Shown here: piece by piece, positions 27,087 through 35,590 of the stretch
Numbering within the stretch: position 1 is the first letter of the stretch
How the letters are laid out: each line of letters opens with the position of its first letter
Source of the DNA: an uncultured Lachnospiraceae bacterium
GTDB taxonomy: Bacteria; Bacillota; Clostridia; Lachnospirales; Lachnospiraceae
Assembly: GCA_947626435.1 (NCBI GenBank)
Contig: CANQSB010000025.1
Location: forward strand, 1-48,419
Direction: 5' to 3'
Length of the DNA: 48,419 bases
Program-made: the position numbers and the translations under genes
Notes under the pieces: generated by a model
Told to the model about the DNA's origin: nothing
The model's input: only the letters and a program-made list of their open reading frames with translations
Databases searched by the model: none

Positions 27087-27770
27087 ATGAGCACAATTTC
27101 AACTATTAATGATACTGTTTATACCAATACTTCTGCCGTAAACGAGCAGAATCAGGCTGTTGAGAGCGCTACATCCTCTAAGGCGTCTGAGAGCGAGGCT
27201 AAAAAGAACGAGACTTCTGCCGAGGTCACTACCTCTAAGCAGGATGATACCGCCGCAGTCTATGACAAGTCAAAGCTTTCTGAGGACGACAGGAAGACTA
27301 TTGTGGCGCAGTTAAAGGCGGATCAGGAGAAGCGCCAGGCTCAGCTTACGGAGCTTGTACATAATATGCTTTCATCACAGACCGATATGTACGGCAAGGC
27401 AAACAATATCTGGCGTTTCCTTGCAAGCGGCAATTTCACCGTTGACGCTGAGACAAAGCAGAAGGCGCAGGAAGCTATTTCCGAGGACGGCTATTGGGGC
27501 GTAAAGCAGACCTCTGACCGCATTGTTTCATTTGCTACGGCGCTTGCGGGCGACGATACGAGCGCACTTGAAAAGATGCGCGACGCGTTTATCAAGGGCT
27601 ATAAGCAGGCGGAGAAGACATGGGGCGGCGAGCTGCCTGATATTTCAAAGAGGACTTATGATTCTGTTATCGAGAAGCTTGACAACCTTATCAAGCCGGC
27701 AGAGGAGACAAAGCCTGACAACTCTACTACTACTGAAGATGGGACTGTGGTTGTTAAGGGCGAGGAATAA
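27087..27770 (+). CDS. Unknown protein, probably of the motility regulon
   Basis: The 227-residue protein has a Ser/Thr/Glu/Lys-rich, probably unfolded N-terminus (residues 1-60). A conserved-looking core follows with ISEDGYWGVKQTSDRIVSFA and KGYKQAEKTWGGELPDIS, then a Thr-rich acidic tail. No signal peptide or membrane segment is seen. Proteins with a similar GYWGV...GGELPDIS core occur in other motile Clostridia, where I recall a doubtful hydrogenase-4 component G label. I do not accept that as a function. The sigma-D-like promoter upstream suggests co-expression with late flagellar genes. It is monocistronic, with a strong terminator. Confidence 0.8.
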   Translation: MSTISTINDTVYTNTSAVNEQNQAVESATSSKASESEAKKNETSAEVTTSKQDDTAAVYDKSKLSEDDRKTIVAQLKADQEKRQAQLTELVHNMLSSQTDMYGKANNIWRFLASGNFTVDAETKQKAQEAISEDGYWGVKQTSDRIVSFATALAGDDTSALEKMRDAFIKGYKQAEKTWGGELPDISKRTYDSVIEKLDNLIKPAEETKPDNSTTTEDGTVVVKGEE

Positions 27771-27783
27771 ATGAATAATAATT

Positions 27784-27828
27784 ATGGGGGTGTTTCCAGT
27801 CTGGAAACGCCCCCATGTTTTTGTTTTA
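27784..27828 (+). terminator. Rho-independent terminator after the 227-residue protein gene
   Basis: ATGGGGGTGTTTCCAG pairs with CTGGAAACGCCCCCAT with one G-T wobble and is followed by GTTTTTGTTTT. It could also serve the converging restriction-gene remnant. Confidence 0.93.
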
Positions 27829-28329
27829 TATGTTTAACCAATTTAAGGCTTTATTCTTAACCTTTTCATACCAATCATTTTCATCTTTTGAAATTTTAGC
27901 CTGTTCCATGGAATATTCAAAATAGGGCTTTACTCCAAATGTGCCTTTAATTTCATCGGTTTCTTTATGATACGGCGACGGGAGCTGAAACTTTAATAAT
28001 TGGCGCAGCAGCACTTCCTCTGTTCTTTTTCCGCTGATAAAACTTTTCCCTGCTTGTGTCAGGCTTATTTTTGGTTTCAAGTCAACAAATCCCAAAGCCT
28101 TAGGTGCGCGATTAATACGGTCACGCGCGCTAAATGCCAGTTCCTTTGCAAAACCTTCACCTTGAAAATCCTTTCCATCAGCCAATTTTTTTATAAATTC
28201 TATTTGCGTATCCTTATTCCACAATTCGCCTTCAAAATACTTCTCAAGAATCTCTATTTCAGGAATCATCTTTAAAGGCGTTCTTGGCGATGTTGTAAAA
28301 AATAATGTTTTACTCTTTAAGTAAGCCAC
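27826..28329 (-). pseudogene. Truncated AlwI-family restriction endonuclease
   Basis: The ORF of about 167 residues contains LFFTTSPRTPLKMIPEI, FSARDRINRAPKALGFVDL and LLRQLLKFQLPSPYH. These are features I associate with the N-terminal part of AlwI-type endonucleases. Members are usually several hundred residues long, so the catalytic half is missing here. The sequence changes character after GVKPYFE and ends EKVKNKALNWLNI, as if an internal deletion joined the two ends. GTG 28329 has GGAG upstream and lies 13 bases after the methyltransferase stop. The region is AT-rich compared with its neighbours. Confidence 0.6.
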
Positions 28330-28342
28330 CTGATTCTCCAAT

Positions 28343-29194
28343 CTAATAGTTTGTCACTATAATATGCTTTGCATCTGCCTTAAACCGATTTCTAATATTA
28401 ACGGCATATGATTTATCATATTCTTCAACAATATAATTGCCATATAATTCTTCCGTCAGTTTTGTTTTGCCAATAACCAGCAGTGCCTTGCAGGGCAGAT
28501 TTTTGAAATCATTAGCTAACCGCCTATGTTCTTCTTCTCCAAACCCTTCTTTATAATTCTCATTCCCATAATCGCTGAAAATACAATCATACGGCGGATC
28601 CAAAAATATGAAGTCATCATTATCCGCCATATCAAAAACCCTCGAATAATCGTAATTATAAATTTCCGCATTCTGCAGGAGCTTAAAATGCTCCTCTGTT
28701 ATAAGCTTTGTATTAAAGTTCTTATATCTTCCGAACGGCACATTATATTCACCATTTGCATTATATCTTATCATGCCTGAATATGCCGTTTTATTGATAA
28801 AAAAATACACCACTGATTCAAGATACTCTGTATCTATCTTATGGTTAAAGGCATCTCGCATCTGATAATACAGCGCTTCATTTCTATTTTCAGCATATCC
28901 ATCTGGGTTTTTTGCTTTTAGTTCTTCATAGTCTTTTTGGTTTTTTTCATATTCCCCCTGGAGCTGGTCTAGCTGCAGCCTTGCCTTGGGGTATTTTTCC
29001 TTCATTTCACTATAAAAACCATACAGTCTGCAATTTATATCATTTATAATCGCATTTTGTGGCTGAAGATAAAAGTATAATGCCCCGCCTCCAAAAAACG
29101 GCTCTATATATCTTGAATATTTTTCAGGCATATTATTTACAAAGTGCGCTATCTCTTTTGATTTTCCGCCTCTGTATTTAATCATCGGATTCAC
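28343..29194 (-). CDS. Dam-type (D12 class) adenine-N6 DNA methyltransferase
   Basis: The protein has the D12-class motifs: KYRGGKSKE near the N-terminus (motif X), EPFFGGGALYF (motif I, binds AdoMet), and FIFLDPPYDC (motif IV, the catalytic DPPY). It should methylate adenine in a short DNA site. GTG 29194, with AGGGGG seven bases upstream, is the likely start. The TTG one codon earlier and ATG 29185 are alternatives. It directly precedes the truncated restriction gene, so it probably now acts alone. AT-rich composition suggests transfer. The target cannot be read here; GGATC would follow if the AlwI relation holds. Confidence 0.88.
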   Translation of the reverse strand: MNPMIKYRGGKSKEIAHFVNNMPEKYSRYIEPFFGGGALYFYLQPQNAIINDINCRLYGFYSEMKEKYPKARLQLDQLQGEYEKNQKDYEELKAKNPDGYAENRNEALYYQMRDAFNHKIDTEYLESVVYFFINKTAYSGMIRYNANGEYNVPFGRYKNFNTKLITEEHFKLLQNAEIYNYDYSRVFDMADNDDFIFLDPPYDCIFSDYGNENYKEGFGEEEHRRLANDFKNLPCKALLVIGKTKLTEELYGNYIVEEYDKSYAVNIRNRFKADAKHIIVTNY

Positions 29195-29272
29195 CAAGCA
29201 TCCCCCTGTTCAAGTGCGCAGATTTAAGTCACATTTAATTATTTACATATCTGTCCGCCTTTTTATGCCGCT

Positions 29273-29671
29273 TTACAGTATAAAGTAGTTATTCACCGCA
29301 CTAGCAAGCAGCGTGCCGTCGTCGCTTGTGACATTTACCTCGTAGACGGCTACCTTGCTTCCGTATTTTATCTCGCGTGACTGAGCGACAAGCTTTGTCG
29401 TGTTCTCGGCGGGGCGCAGGTAGTTTATGTTGCTGCTGACTGTCACTACCGTCGCCTCGGGATTGTGCGATATTGCCGCAAGTCCGCCGATTGTGTCCGC
29501 CAGTGAAAACACGCAGCCGCCATGAGCCATCCCAAGCGGATTTAAGTGCTCGGGTTTTAGCTCCATCTCGCCCTTACAGTAGCCTGAGTCAAGCTCTGTG
29601 ATGTTTATGCCGAGAAAAGGAATAAACGCGGGCGTCTTATACATTTGGTCCAATATTTCCTTGTATGTCAT
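29273..29671 (-). CDS. PaaI-family hotdog thioesterase
   Basis: The protein has the hotdog-fold thioesterase core: CKGEMELKPEHLNPLGMAHGG, with the HGG turn and following DTIGGLAA, and paired strands VVTVSSNINYLRPA and EVNVTSDDGTLLASA. Such enzymes hydrolyse acyl-CoA thioesters, often aromatic ones; the substrate here is unknown. I take ATG 29671 as start because AGGAG lies nine bases upstream. The GTG three codons earlier sits too close to it. Length is 132 residues, typical of the family. Confidence 0.9.
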   Translation of the reverse strand: MTYKEILDQMYKTPAFIPFLGINITELDSGYCKGEMELKPEHLNPLGMAHGGCVFSLADTIGGLAAISHNPEATVVTVSSNINYLRPAENTTKLVAQSREIKYGSKVAVYEVNVTSDDGTLLASAVNNYFIL

Positions 29672-29853
29672 ATATTTCACTGCTCCTGTAATTTTTTATC
29701 TTAATCCGCCATTTCACAATCGGCTTGTCCGAACTCATAAATAATACGAATGCCTTTACAGCTATGCGTAAATCATTGCATAACAGCAATCCGCAATCAA
29801 CTTTTACAGATTCAACAGCCGGCATTTATGTTTTTATCTTAATTTTCGTACTA

Positions 29854-30498
29854 CTAAAAAGAAACCGTCTTCATAAGCTCCGGAAGCTGCGCAAACTCCT
29901 TTAGGACATAGTCGGGCGCTTTTGCCTTTCCAAAGCCGTACTCGGCAAATACAAACGGTATCTTTGCTACTCTTGCGGATTCCTCGTCGCCCGCCGTATC
30001 GCCTACATAGACGGCGCGCTCTATATTGTTGCGCTTCATTATAAGCTTATTGTTTTCACCTTTGGGAAGCTGGTTATTGCCCCAGCACTCGATATCATCA
30101 AAACAGTCCGAAAGCCCATGCGCCTCAATAAAGCTCTCGATATACCCCTGCTGACAATTGCTCACCACAAAAAGCTTGTAGTCCTTTTTAAGCTCCAAAA
30201 GCGTCTCCCTAAGCTTTGGATAAAGCTTTGCGCCATGCGTGCGCAGGTACTCGTTTTCAACACTGCCGCACTCCTCTAAAAGCTCGAGCTGCCGTTCCTT
30301 TGAAGCCTTGGGAAAAAGCTTCTCCGCTATCTTAGTCATAGGAAGTCCCAGACACTCACCCATCTCCTCAATGGAAATCGGAGTTTCCCTGCTGCCCGGA
30401 TTCTTCTTCACTACCTCGTTCCATGTATAGCAAATCTCCTCCACAGCGTTCCATAAAGTCCCGTCCAAATCAAACAAAACCGCCTGCGCCCTTTCCAT
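29854..30498 (-). CDS. HAD-superfamily hydrolase (phosphoglycolate phosphatase-like)
   Basis: The 214-residue protein shows HAD motif I, VLFDLDGTLW, motif II in FVVSNC, a conserved Lys region KGENNKLIMKRNN, and motif IV, AVYVGDTAGDEESA. A helical cap domain lies between motifs I and II. It is a cytoplasmic phosphatase acting on a small phosphorylated compound. ATG 30498 has GGGGGAG eight bases upstream; the in-frame extension to 30570 is not supported. Confidence 0.9.
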   Translation of the reverse strand: MERAQAVLFDLDGTLWNAVEEICYTWNEVVKKNPGSRETPISIEEMGECLGLPMTKIAEKLFPKASKERQLELLEECGSVENEYLRTHGAKLYPKLRETLLELKKDYKLFVVSNCQQGYIESFIEAHGLSDCFDDIECWGNNQLPKGENNKLIMKRNNIERAVYVGDTAGDEESARVAKIPFVFAEYGFGKAKAPDYVLKEFAQLPELMKTVSF

Positions 30499-30538
30499 AT
30501 ATTTGTCTCCCCCTATTACTTCATCAACCCAAACACGC

Positions 30539-30562
30539 CAAAAACGCTGCTCTTGCGTTTTT
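30539..30562 (-). terminator. Probable terminator of metG
   Basis: CAAAAACGC pairs with GCGTTTTTG around a 7-base loop. It lies about 75 bases after the metG stop on the minus strand, ending in TTTTT within the stem arm. Confidence 0.5.
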
Positions 30563-30636
30563 GTAAACATTTAGAAATTCTCAGGCGCTTCAACACCTTG
30601 TGAGTGCCTATTGGCACGAGTGATTAGAATTATTTT

Positions 30637-32616
30637 TCATGCTATTTCAGCCCCTGACGGCATATCCTTTTCAGGCGTCACAAGCGCAAGGTTTCCGTCT
30701 GCGTCCTCGGCGCACAAAAGCATCCCCTCAGACAGCACTCCCGCAAGCTTGGCGGGCTTTAAGTTTACAAGCACCATAACCTTCTTGCCAACCATCTCCT
30801 CGGGCGTATAGTGCGCCTTTATTCCAGACACAATCTGCTTCACCTGCGAGCCTACGCGCACCTGGCTGCAGAGCAGCTTCTTTGACTTAGGCACTGCCTC
30901 GCAGGAGATAATCTCGCCCACCTGAAACTGCATTTTTGCAAAATCATCATATTCTATCTCAGCCTTTGGTTCTATGTCGATAACACCCTCCGCGCTTTCA
31001 CTTTCCTTCCCGGACGCTGCCCCAGCCTCGGCAATCTGCTTTGCCGCAAGCGCCTCCACTTTTGCGTCTATCTCCTTCTGGTCAAGGCGCGCAAAAAGTA
31101 TCTCGGGCTTATCCGTCACCTTATTCCCCGACTTGTACTTGCCAAAAGTCTTTGTCGACTCAAAGCTCCTAACCTCGCAATTAAGCTGCGCCGCAATCTT
31201 CTGCGCCGTCTCAGGCATGAACGGCTCGAGAAGTCCCGCGCCTATGGAAATGCTCTCCACCAGATTGTAGAGAACTGTCGAAAGCCTATCCTTCTTCGCC
31301 TCGTCCTTTGCCAATACCCATGGCTCCGTCTCGTCGATATACTTGTTGCAACGCTTGAAAAGCGAAAAAATCTCAGTAAGCGCGTCGGCTACCCTAAGCT
31401 CCGCCATCTTCGCCTCAACCTTGTCATATGCGCCTGTCGCTACAGCCTTTAAATCCTCGTCTATCGTTTCGGCTGCGCCCTTGTCCTCCACCACGCCGCC
31501 AAAGTATTTGTTACTCATAGAGATTGTCCTGTTTACAAGATTTCCAAGCGTGTTTGCAAGGTCAGAGTTTAACCGCTCCACCATCAAATCCCAAGTGATT
31601 GAGCCGTCATTTTCAAACGGCATTTCATGCAGCACAAAATACCTCACCGCGTCAACGCCGAATATGTCCGCAAGGTCATCGGCGTACATTACATTGCCCT
31701 TTGACTTGCTCATCTTGTCATTGTTCTGCAAAAGCCAAGGATGTCCGAATACCTGATGCGGCAGCTCCTCGCCGAGCGCCATCAGGAAGATAGGCCAGTA
31801 AATCGTGTGGAAGCGTATTATATCCTTTCCTATCAAATGCAGGTCAGCGGGCCAAAGCTTTTTGTACTGCTCAGTACTGCCGCCGTCCGCGTCATACCCA
31901 ATGCCCGTAATATAGTTTGTCAGCGCGTCAAGCCACACATAAACGACATGCTTGTCATCAAAATCCACCGGAATACCCCATTTAAACGAGGTACGCGACA
32001 CACACAAATCCTGCAGCCCGGGCAAAAGGAAGTTGTTCATCATCTCATTTTTGCGCGATACAGGCTGGATAAACTCGGGGTGCTTGTTTATATGGTCGAT
32101 AAGCCTATCCGCGTATTTGCTCATTTTAAAGAAATACGCCTCCTCTTTGGCAGGCTTTACCTCGCCGCCGCAGTCGGGGCATCTTCCGTCGCGCAGCTGC
32201 GACTCTGTCCAGAACGACTCGCATGGTGTACAGTAAAGCCCCTCATACGCACCCTTGTAAATATCACCCTGATTATAAAGGCGCTTAAAAATCTTCTGCA
32301 CCTGCTTTTCATGGTAATCATCCGTAGTGCGAATAAATTTGTCATATGAAACATTCAGCCTGTCACAAAGCCCTTTGATAACACCCGCAACCTTGTCAAC
32401 AAACTCCTTCGGCGTCACACCCGCGTCCGCCGCCTTAAGCTCGATTTTCTGTCCATGCTCGTCAGTACCCGTCTGAAAGAACACATCATAGCCGTCCTTT
32501 CGCTTAAACCGCGCTATGCTGTCCGCAAGGACTATCTCATAATTATTTCCGATATGCGGCTTACCCGAAGTATAGGCTATCGCCGTAGTAATATAGTATT
32601 TTCCCTTATTCTGCAT
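30637..32616 (-). CDS. metG: Methionyl-tRNA synthetase
   Basis: MetG charges tRNA-Met with methionine. The 659-residue enzyme has the class I HIGH-type motif as KPHIGNNYE, a zinc-knuckle pair CTPCESFW and CPDCGG, and the KMSKSKGN motif. The C-terminal EMAP/Trbp111-like tRNA-binding domain starts near residue 550 (FAKMQFQVGEIISCE). I chose ATG 32616, preceded by AGGAAGG. The frame stays open upstream only because it runs into a palindromic repeat. No T-box or SAM riboswitch features are seen in the leader. Confidence 0.96.
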   Translation of the reverse strand: MQNKGKYYITTAIAYTSGKPHIGNNYEIVLADSIARFKRKDGYDVFFQTGTDEHGQKIELKAADAGVTPKEFVDKVAGVIKGLCDRLNVSYDKFIRTTDDYHEKQVQKIFKRLYNQGDIYKGAYEGLYCTPCESFWTESQLRDGRCPDCGGEVKPAKEEAYFFKMSKYADRLIDHINKHPEFIQPVSRKNEMMNNFLLPGLQDLCVSRTSFKWGIPVDFDDKHVVYVWLDALTNYITGIGYDADGGSTEQYKKLWPADLHLIGKDIIRFHTIYWPIFLMALGEELPHQVFGHPWLLQNNDKMSKSKGNVMYADDLADIFGVDAVRYFVLHEMPFENDGSITWDLMVERLNSDLANTLGNLVNRTISMSNKYFGGVVEDKGAAETIDEDLKAVATGAYDKVEAKMAELRVADALTEIFSLFKRCNKYIDETEPWVLAKDEAKKDRLSTVLYNLVESISIGAGLLEPFMPETAQKIAAQLNCEVRSFESTKTFGKYKSGNKVTDKPEILFARLDQKEIDAKVEALAAKQIAEAGAASGKESESAEGVIDIEPKAEIEYDDFAKMQFQVGEIISCEAVPKSKKLLCSQVRVGSQVKQIVSGIKAHYTPEEMVGKKVMVLVNLKPAKLAGVLSEGMLLCAEDADGNLALVTPEKDMPSGAEIA

Positions 32617-32650
32617 AATCAATCGCCTTCCTATATAAAATAAATATTTA

Positions 32651-32795
32651 ATCATTTGCGAAACTATATTCGACAACATAGAATTTAGACAAAATATATA
32701 AAATAAGCGGCGTCTTGCAGCTAGCTGCACCTAGCTGCTTTTTATATATTTTGGCTAAATTCGGACGGTTTAGAACACATTTCGCAATTACTAAT
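32651..32795. repeat. Palindromic repeat copy B, upstream of metG
   Basis: About 145 bp. The ends are CATTTGCGAAAC and TTTCGCAATTACTAAT. Inner arms are CAAAATATATAAAATAAGCG and TTTTTATATATTTTGGC. The tip is a GCAGCTAGCTGC palindrome. The element lies 34 bases upstream of the metG start, at nearly the same distance as copy A from hprK. Confidence 0.9.
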
Positions 32796-32852
32796 AAAAC
32801 ATTCACTATGTTTAAATTTAGCATAATATGATAATTTTGTAAATGCAAAATC

Positions 32853-33464
32853 TCAATCCAAAAATCCAAACGGCTCATCCGCATTTGAATGTAAAAAATT
32901 CATCAAAAGATAAGCGGCACGCAGCGACACCTTTTCCTCCTTTAGTATTCTTGCCGCCTCCGCCTTGTTCACTACAAGCACCTGTATCGTTTCCGTATCC
33001 TCCATATCCTCGCGGCTTATCTTCCCACTTGCATAACCAAACACAGCATTGCAGCTCTCGTCGGTAAAGCCCGCCCCCATAAAAAACGGACGGCGGATAG
33101 CGCTATTTCCGCCATTATATACCTCAAAATCAAGCCCCGTTTCCTCCTTCATCTCGCGCACTGCGGCTACGTCGGGCGTCTCCCCTTCGTCAATAAGCCC
33201 CGCGGGCAATTCATATAGATAATCGCCAAGCGGATACCTGTATTGGCGTATCATTATTATCTTTTCAGGCTCGTCCTTTAAAACAGGATATATAACTACG
33301 CCCTCCGCCGATATGTCACCCGTCAAAAGCTTTATCCGATCCGGCTTCCTCCTCGATACGAAGAAATAATCAAACTGCCTGCCCGAATCGGTAAGCGCGT
33401 CAAGCTTGAATAAATTAAGGAAACGGTTGTCGGAAAGCTTATGTATCTTTGTGTATTTTTTCAT
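32853..33464 (-). CDS. Nudix hydrolase (ADP-ribose pyrophosphatase-like)
   Basis: The 203-residue protein contains a complete Nudix box, with GETPDVAAVREMKEETGL matching Gx5Ex7REUxEExGU. It is preceded by YRYPLGDYLYELPAGLIDEG, as in ADP-ribose pyrophosphatases. It should hydrolyse a nucleoside diphosphate linked to another group, probably ADP-ribose, in the cytoplasm. GGAG lies six bases before the ATG. It is upstream of metG on the same strand, but repeat B and 236 bases separate them, so metG probably has its own promoter. Confidence 0.92.
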   Translation of the reverse strand: MKKYTKIHKLSDNRFLNLFKLDALTDSGRQFDYFFVSRRKPDRIKLLTGDISAEGVVIYPVLKDEPEKIIMIRQYRYPLGDYLYELPAGLIDEGETPDVAAVREMKEETGLDFEVYNGGNSAIRRPFFMGAGFTDESCNAVFGYASGKISREDMEDTETIQVLVVNKAEAARILKEEKVSLRAAYLLMNFLHSNADEPFGFLD

Positions 33465-33737
33465 ATCTCACTCCATTTCCGCGCCGCCATTTACATACAT
33501 CACACACTTGCCCATTATGTAGGCGCACGCCTATAATATTTCCTCATAAAATTATACCATAGCTAATATATTATTGCTAATTATTTTCAACCATATCCAA
33601 AGTATTTCATATTCAAGGCAGCAATCAAGCCGATACCAAAATTCAAAAAGGAACTTATACCCGCACAGATTCGTAGAATCAAAACAGGAAAAAGCTCCGC
33701 GAAACTCTGCGAAACTCTGCGAATTTTAAAATCAAAA

Positions 33738-33766
33738 TTGACATTTCATTATCTAAGGTCTAAAAT
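33738..33766 (+). promoter_or_regulatory. Vegetative promoter of the HD-GYP-like gene
   Basis: TTGACA (33738-33743) and TAAAAT (33761-33766) have a 17-base spacer, an almost perfect consensus. Just upstream, TGCGAAACTC occurs in tandem (33701-33724). The rest of the 386-base gap (33465-33850) has no gene. Confidence 0.8.
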
Positions 33767-33850
33767 ATATATGATTGTGTATGGCGCGTTATATGAACAT
33801 GGCGAGTTTTCTCAGAAACCGCACTGTGCGCTTGGGAAAGGGGAATACAA

Positions 33851-34960
33851 ATGAAACGGTTACCTGTTTCAGATTTAAAATCAGGTATGGTGACTGCGGA
33901 GGATATTCTGACCTATGATTTAAAGGTACTTGTCCCCAAGGGAGTCGTCCTTACCGAAAACATTATAACAAGACTCGACGGATATTCAGTCTACTACGCT
34001 TGCGTCGAAGATGAGGCCGCGAATGAATTTAACCGCCCTATATCAATGGCAGATAAGACATCCGGCTCCACAAATCAATTTTCACGCGAGTTTGGCAGAT
34101 TTTGTGAATATTTCCAAGAGAGCATTACAAATACGCTGTACAGAAACGAACCAATCCGCGAAAAGGAGCTCATGAATGGCTTTACAAGACTTATCAGCTT
34201 GGAAGACAGCTCAAAGGGACTTCTCATGAGCCTTTTGGGTATGCGCGGACTGCACCCTTCTGTCTACGCGCACTGTATCAATGTCGCTGTGATTTCATAT
34301 ATCCTTGCCGACTGGCTGAAATTGCCTGAAAACGACAAGCTTCTATCCGCTGAATGTGGACTTTTTCACGATATCGGAAAGATTATGCTGCCTTCTTCGA
34401 TATCCGGGATATCCGGCAGCAAGCTCAACAGGCTTACATCAAAAGAGCTTGAGATTGCAAAGACACACACTATCGAAGGATTTCATCTGCTTGGCAGGTA
34501 CAAAAACATACCTAAGTCTGTCCAAAATGCCGCGCTCATGCACCATGAAAAATTTGACGGCAGCGGCTATCCGTATCGGCTTAAAGGTGACGAAATTGAC
34601 AGCTTTGCGCGTATCGTCGCTATCGCAAACAGCCTTGCCAACGCCATAAGCGCCTCAAGCCCAAACTCCTGCACCTATCCTTTGTCCGCCGTAAAATATT
34701 TTGAGAATAGCGGCTTACATAAATACGAACTTAAATATCTGCTTGTCTTTCTGGAAAATGTGGTAAACCTTTTTTCAGACGCTCCCGTAAAGCTCAGTCA
34801 AGGCATGGACGGAAATGTTATTTTAGTAGCTTACAATAACTGTCTGCCTAAACGCGCGCCCGAAAATGACAGCGACGATTTCATCATACACCAGCAATAC
34901 TACAGGAGCATTATACAGCTTTCCACAAAAAAGAATGTTTCCCTTGAAACTATCGTATAG
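33851..34960 (+). CDS. HD-GYP domain protein, possibly catalytically impaired
   Basis: The 369-residue protein opens with a short beta-rich domain seen in HD-GYP proteins (LPVSDLKSGMVTAEDI). The HD-GYP domain has HCINVAVISY, LFHDIGKIMLP, THTIEGFHLL, LMHHEKFDGSGYP and then RIVAIANSLANAIS. Active family members hydrolyse cyclic di-GMP. The last motif normally reads VADxxDAL, with an Asp that binds metal; here both Asp positions are Asn. The protein may therefore bind rather than cleave its ligand. AAAGGGG precedes the ATG. It converges with a small unknown gene. Confidence 0.88.
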   Translation: MKRLPVSDLKSGMVTAEDILTYDLKVLVPKGVVLTENIITRLDGYSVYYACVEDEAANEFNRPISMADKTSGSTNQFSREFGRFCEYFQESITNTLYRNEPIREKELMNGFTRLISLEDSSKGLLMSLLGMRGLHPSVYAHCINVAVISYILADWLKLPENDKLLSAECGLFHDIGKIMLPSSISGISGSKLNRLTSKELEIAKTHTIEGFHLLGRYKNIPKSVQNAALMHHEKFDGSGYPYRLKGDEIDSFARIVAIANSLANAISASSPNSCTYPLSAVKYFENSGLHKYELKYLLVFLENVVNLFSDAPVKLSQGMDGNVILVAYNNCLPKRAPENDSDDFIIHQQYYRSIIQLSTKKNVSLETIV

Positions 34961-34966
34961 GGGCTT

Positions 34967-35350
34967 TTACATAAAAATATTCCTTTTGGGTTTTTTAACA
35001 GGCTCAAATTCCTTTTTAATGAATCGGACTACCTGATTGCTGTCACCGCGGTCTATAGTGTGGGTATATTTTCCGTCTATACTTCCAAAGGTCACTATAT
35101 TTTCCACTGACAGTTTCTGAGTAAGATAATCCGTCATATTCTGCTTTTCAGCATTGTGATTGTATATTTTTATGTAGGCATATCCCTCATAGTCCTCAGA
35201 ATCATACTTAAGCACCTTTAATTTGCCAAAAAAGCTTTGCTCTTCAAGAGCAGCATAGAGCGCGAAATGTCCTATTATTACAAGCTTTTCACCTTCCCTG
35301 ACCTCAAGATTTACATTTTTTGATACCTGTAAATCTCCAAATTTTTGCAT
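34967..35350 (-). CDS. Unknown protein, 127 residues
   Basis: The protein has mixed strands and helices, no membrane segment and a basic C-terminal tail (EFEPVKKPKRNIFM). I do not recognise the family. Its stop lies seven bases from the end of the converging HD-GYP gene. The ribosome binding site is weak (CCGGAAAA). It lies downstream of rubrerythrin on the same strand, with a hairpin between them. Confidence 0.6.
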   Translation of the reverse strand: MQKFGDLQVSKNVNLEVREGEKLVIIGHFALYAALEEQSFFGKLKVLKYDSEDYEGYAYIKIYNHNAEKQNMTDYLTQKLSVENIVTFGSIDGKYTHTIDRGDSNQVVRFIKKEFEPVKKPKRNIFM

Positions 35351-35405
35351 ATGTTTTCCGGCTTAATCATATCTTCCCTTCAGCATAAATTAAAATAAAA
35401 CAGAA

Positions 35406-35438
35406 ATGGCGCTCCACTGATTTACAGTGGAACGCCAT
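35406..35438 (-). terminator. Hairpin between rubrerythrin and the 127-residue gene
   Basis: ATGGCGCTCCACTG pairs with CAGTGGAACGCCAT with one mismatch around five bases. On the minus strand it is followed by T-rich sequence, so it could end the rubrerythrin transcript. Confidence 0.6.
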
Positions 35439-35590
35439 CGTCCCTTGACACCATGCATATTAGTTTATTTTTTATGATATATCAACCTTTTTTCCTGAAA
35501 ATTTTTGAGAAAATTCGATTTTTATTTTTTACTGTCATTTTCAGTTTCCTGATTATTGAGCTGTAACAGTGCTTATATGCGCATTAATCC

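Noticed and set aside
32617-32730. N-terminal extension of metG (38 codons)
   Set aside because: It is a translation of repeat B; ATG 32616 has a good ribosome binding site and the normal MetG start.
32617-32852. T-box or SAM riboswitch in front of metG
   Set aside because: No T-box sequence, specifier loop or SAM riboswitch core is visible; the space is taken by repeat B.
33690-33725. CRISPR array
   Set aside because: The units are ten bases long without spacers; no CRISPR repeats or cas genes occur in the window.
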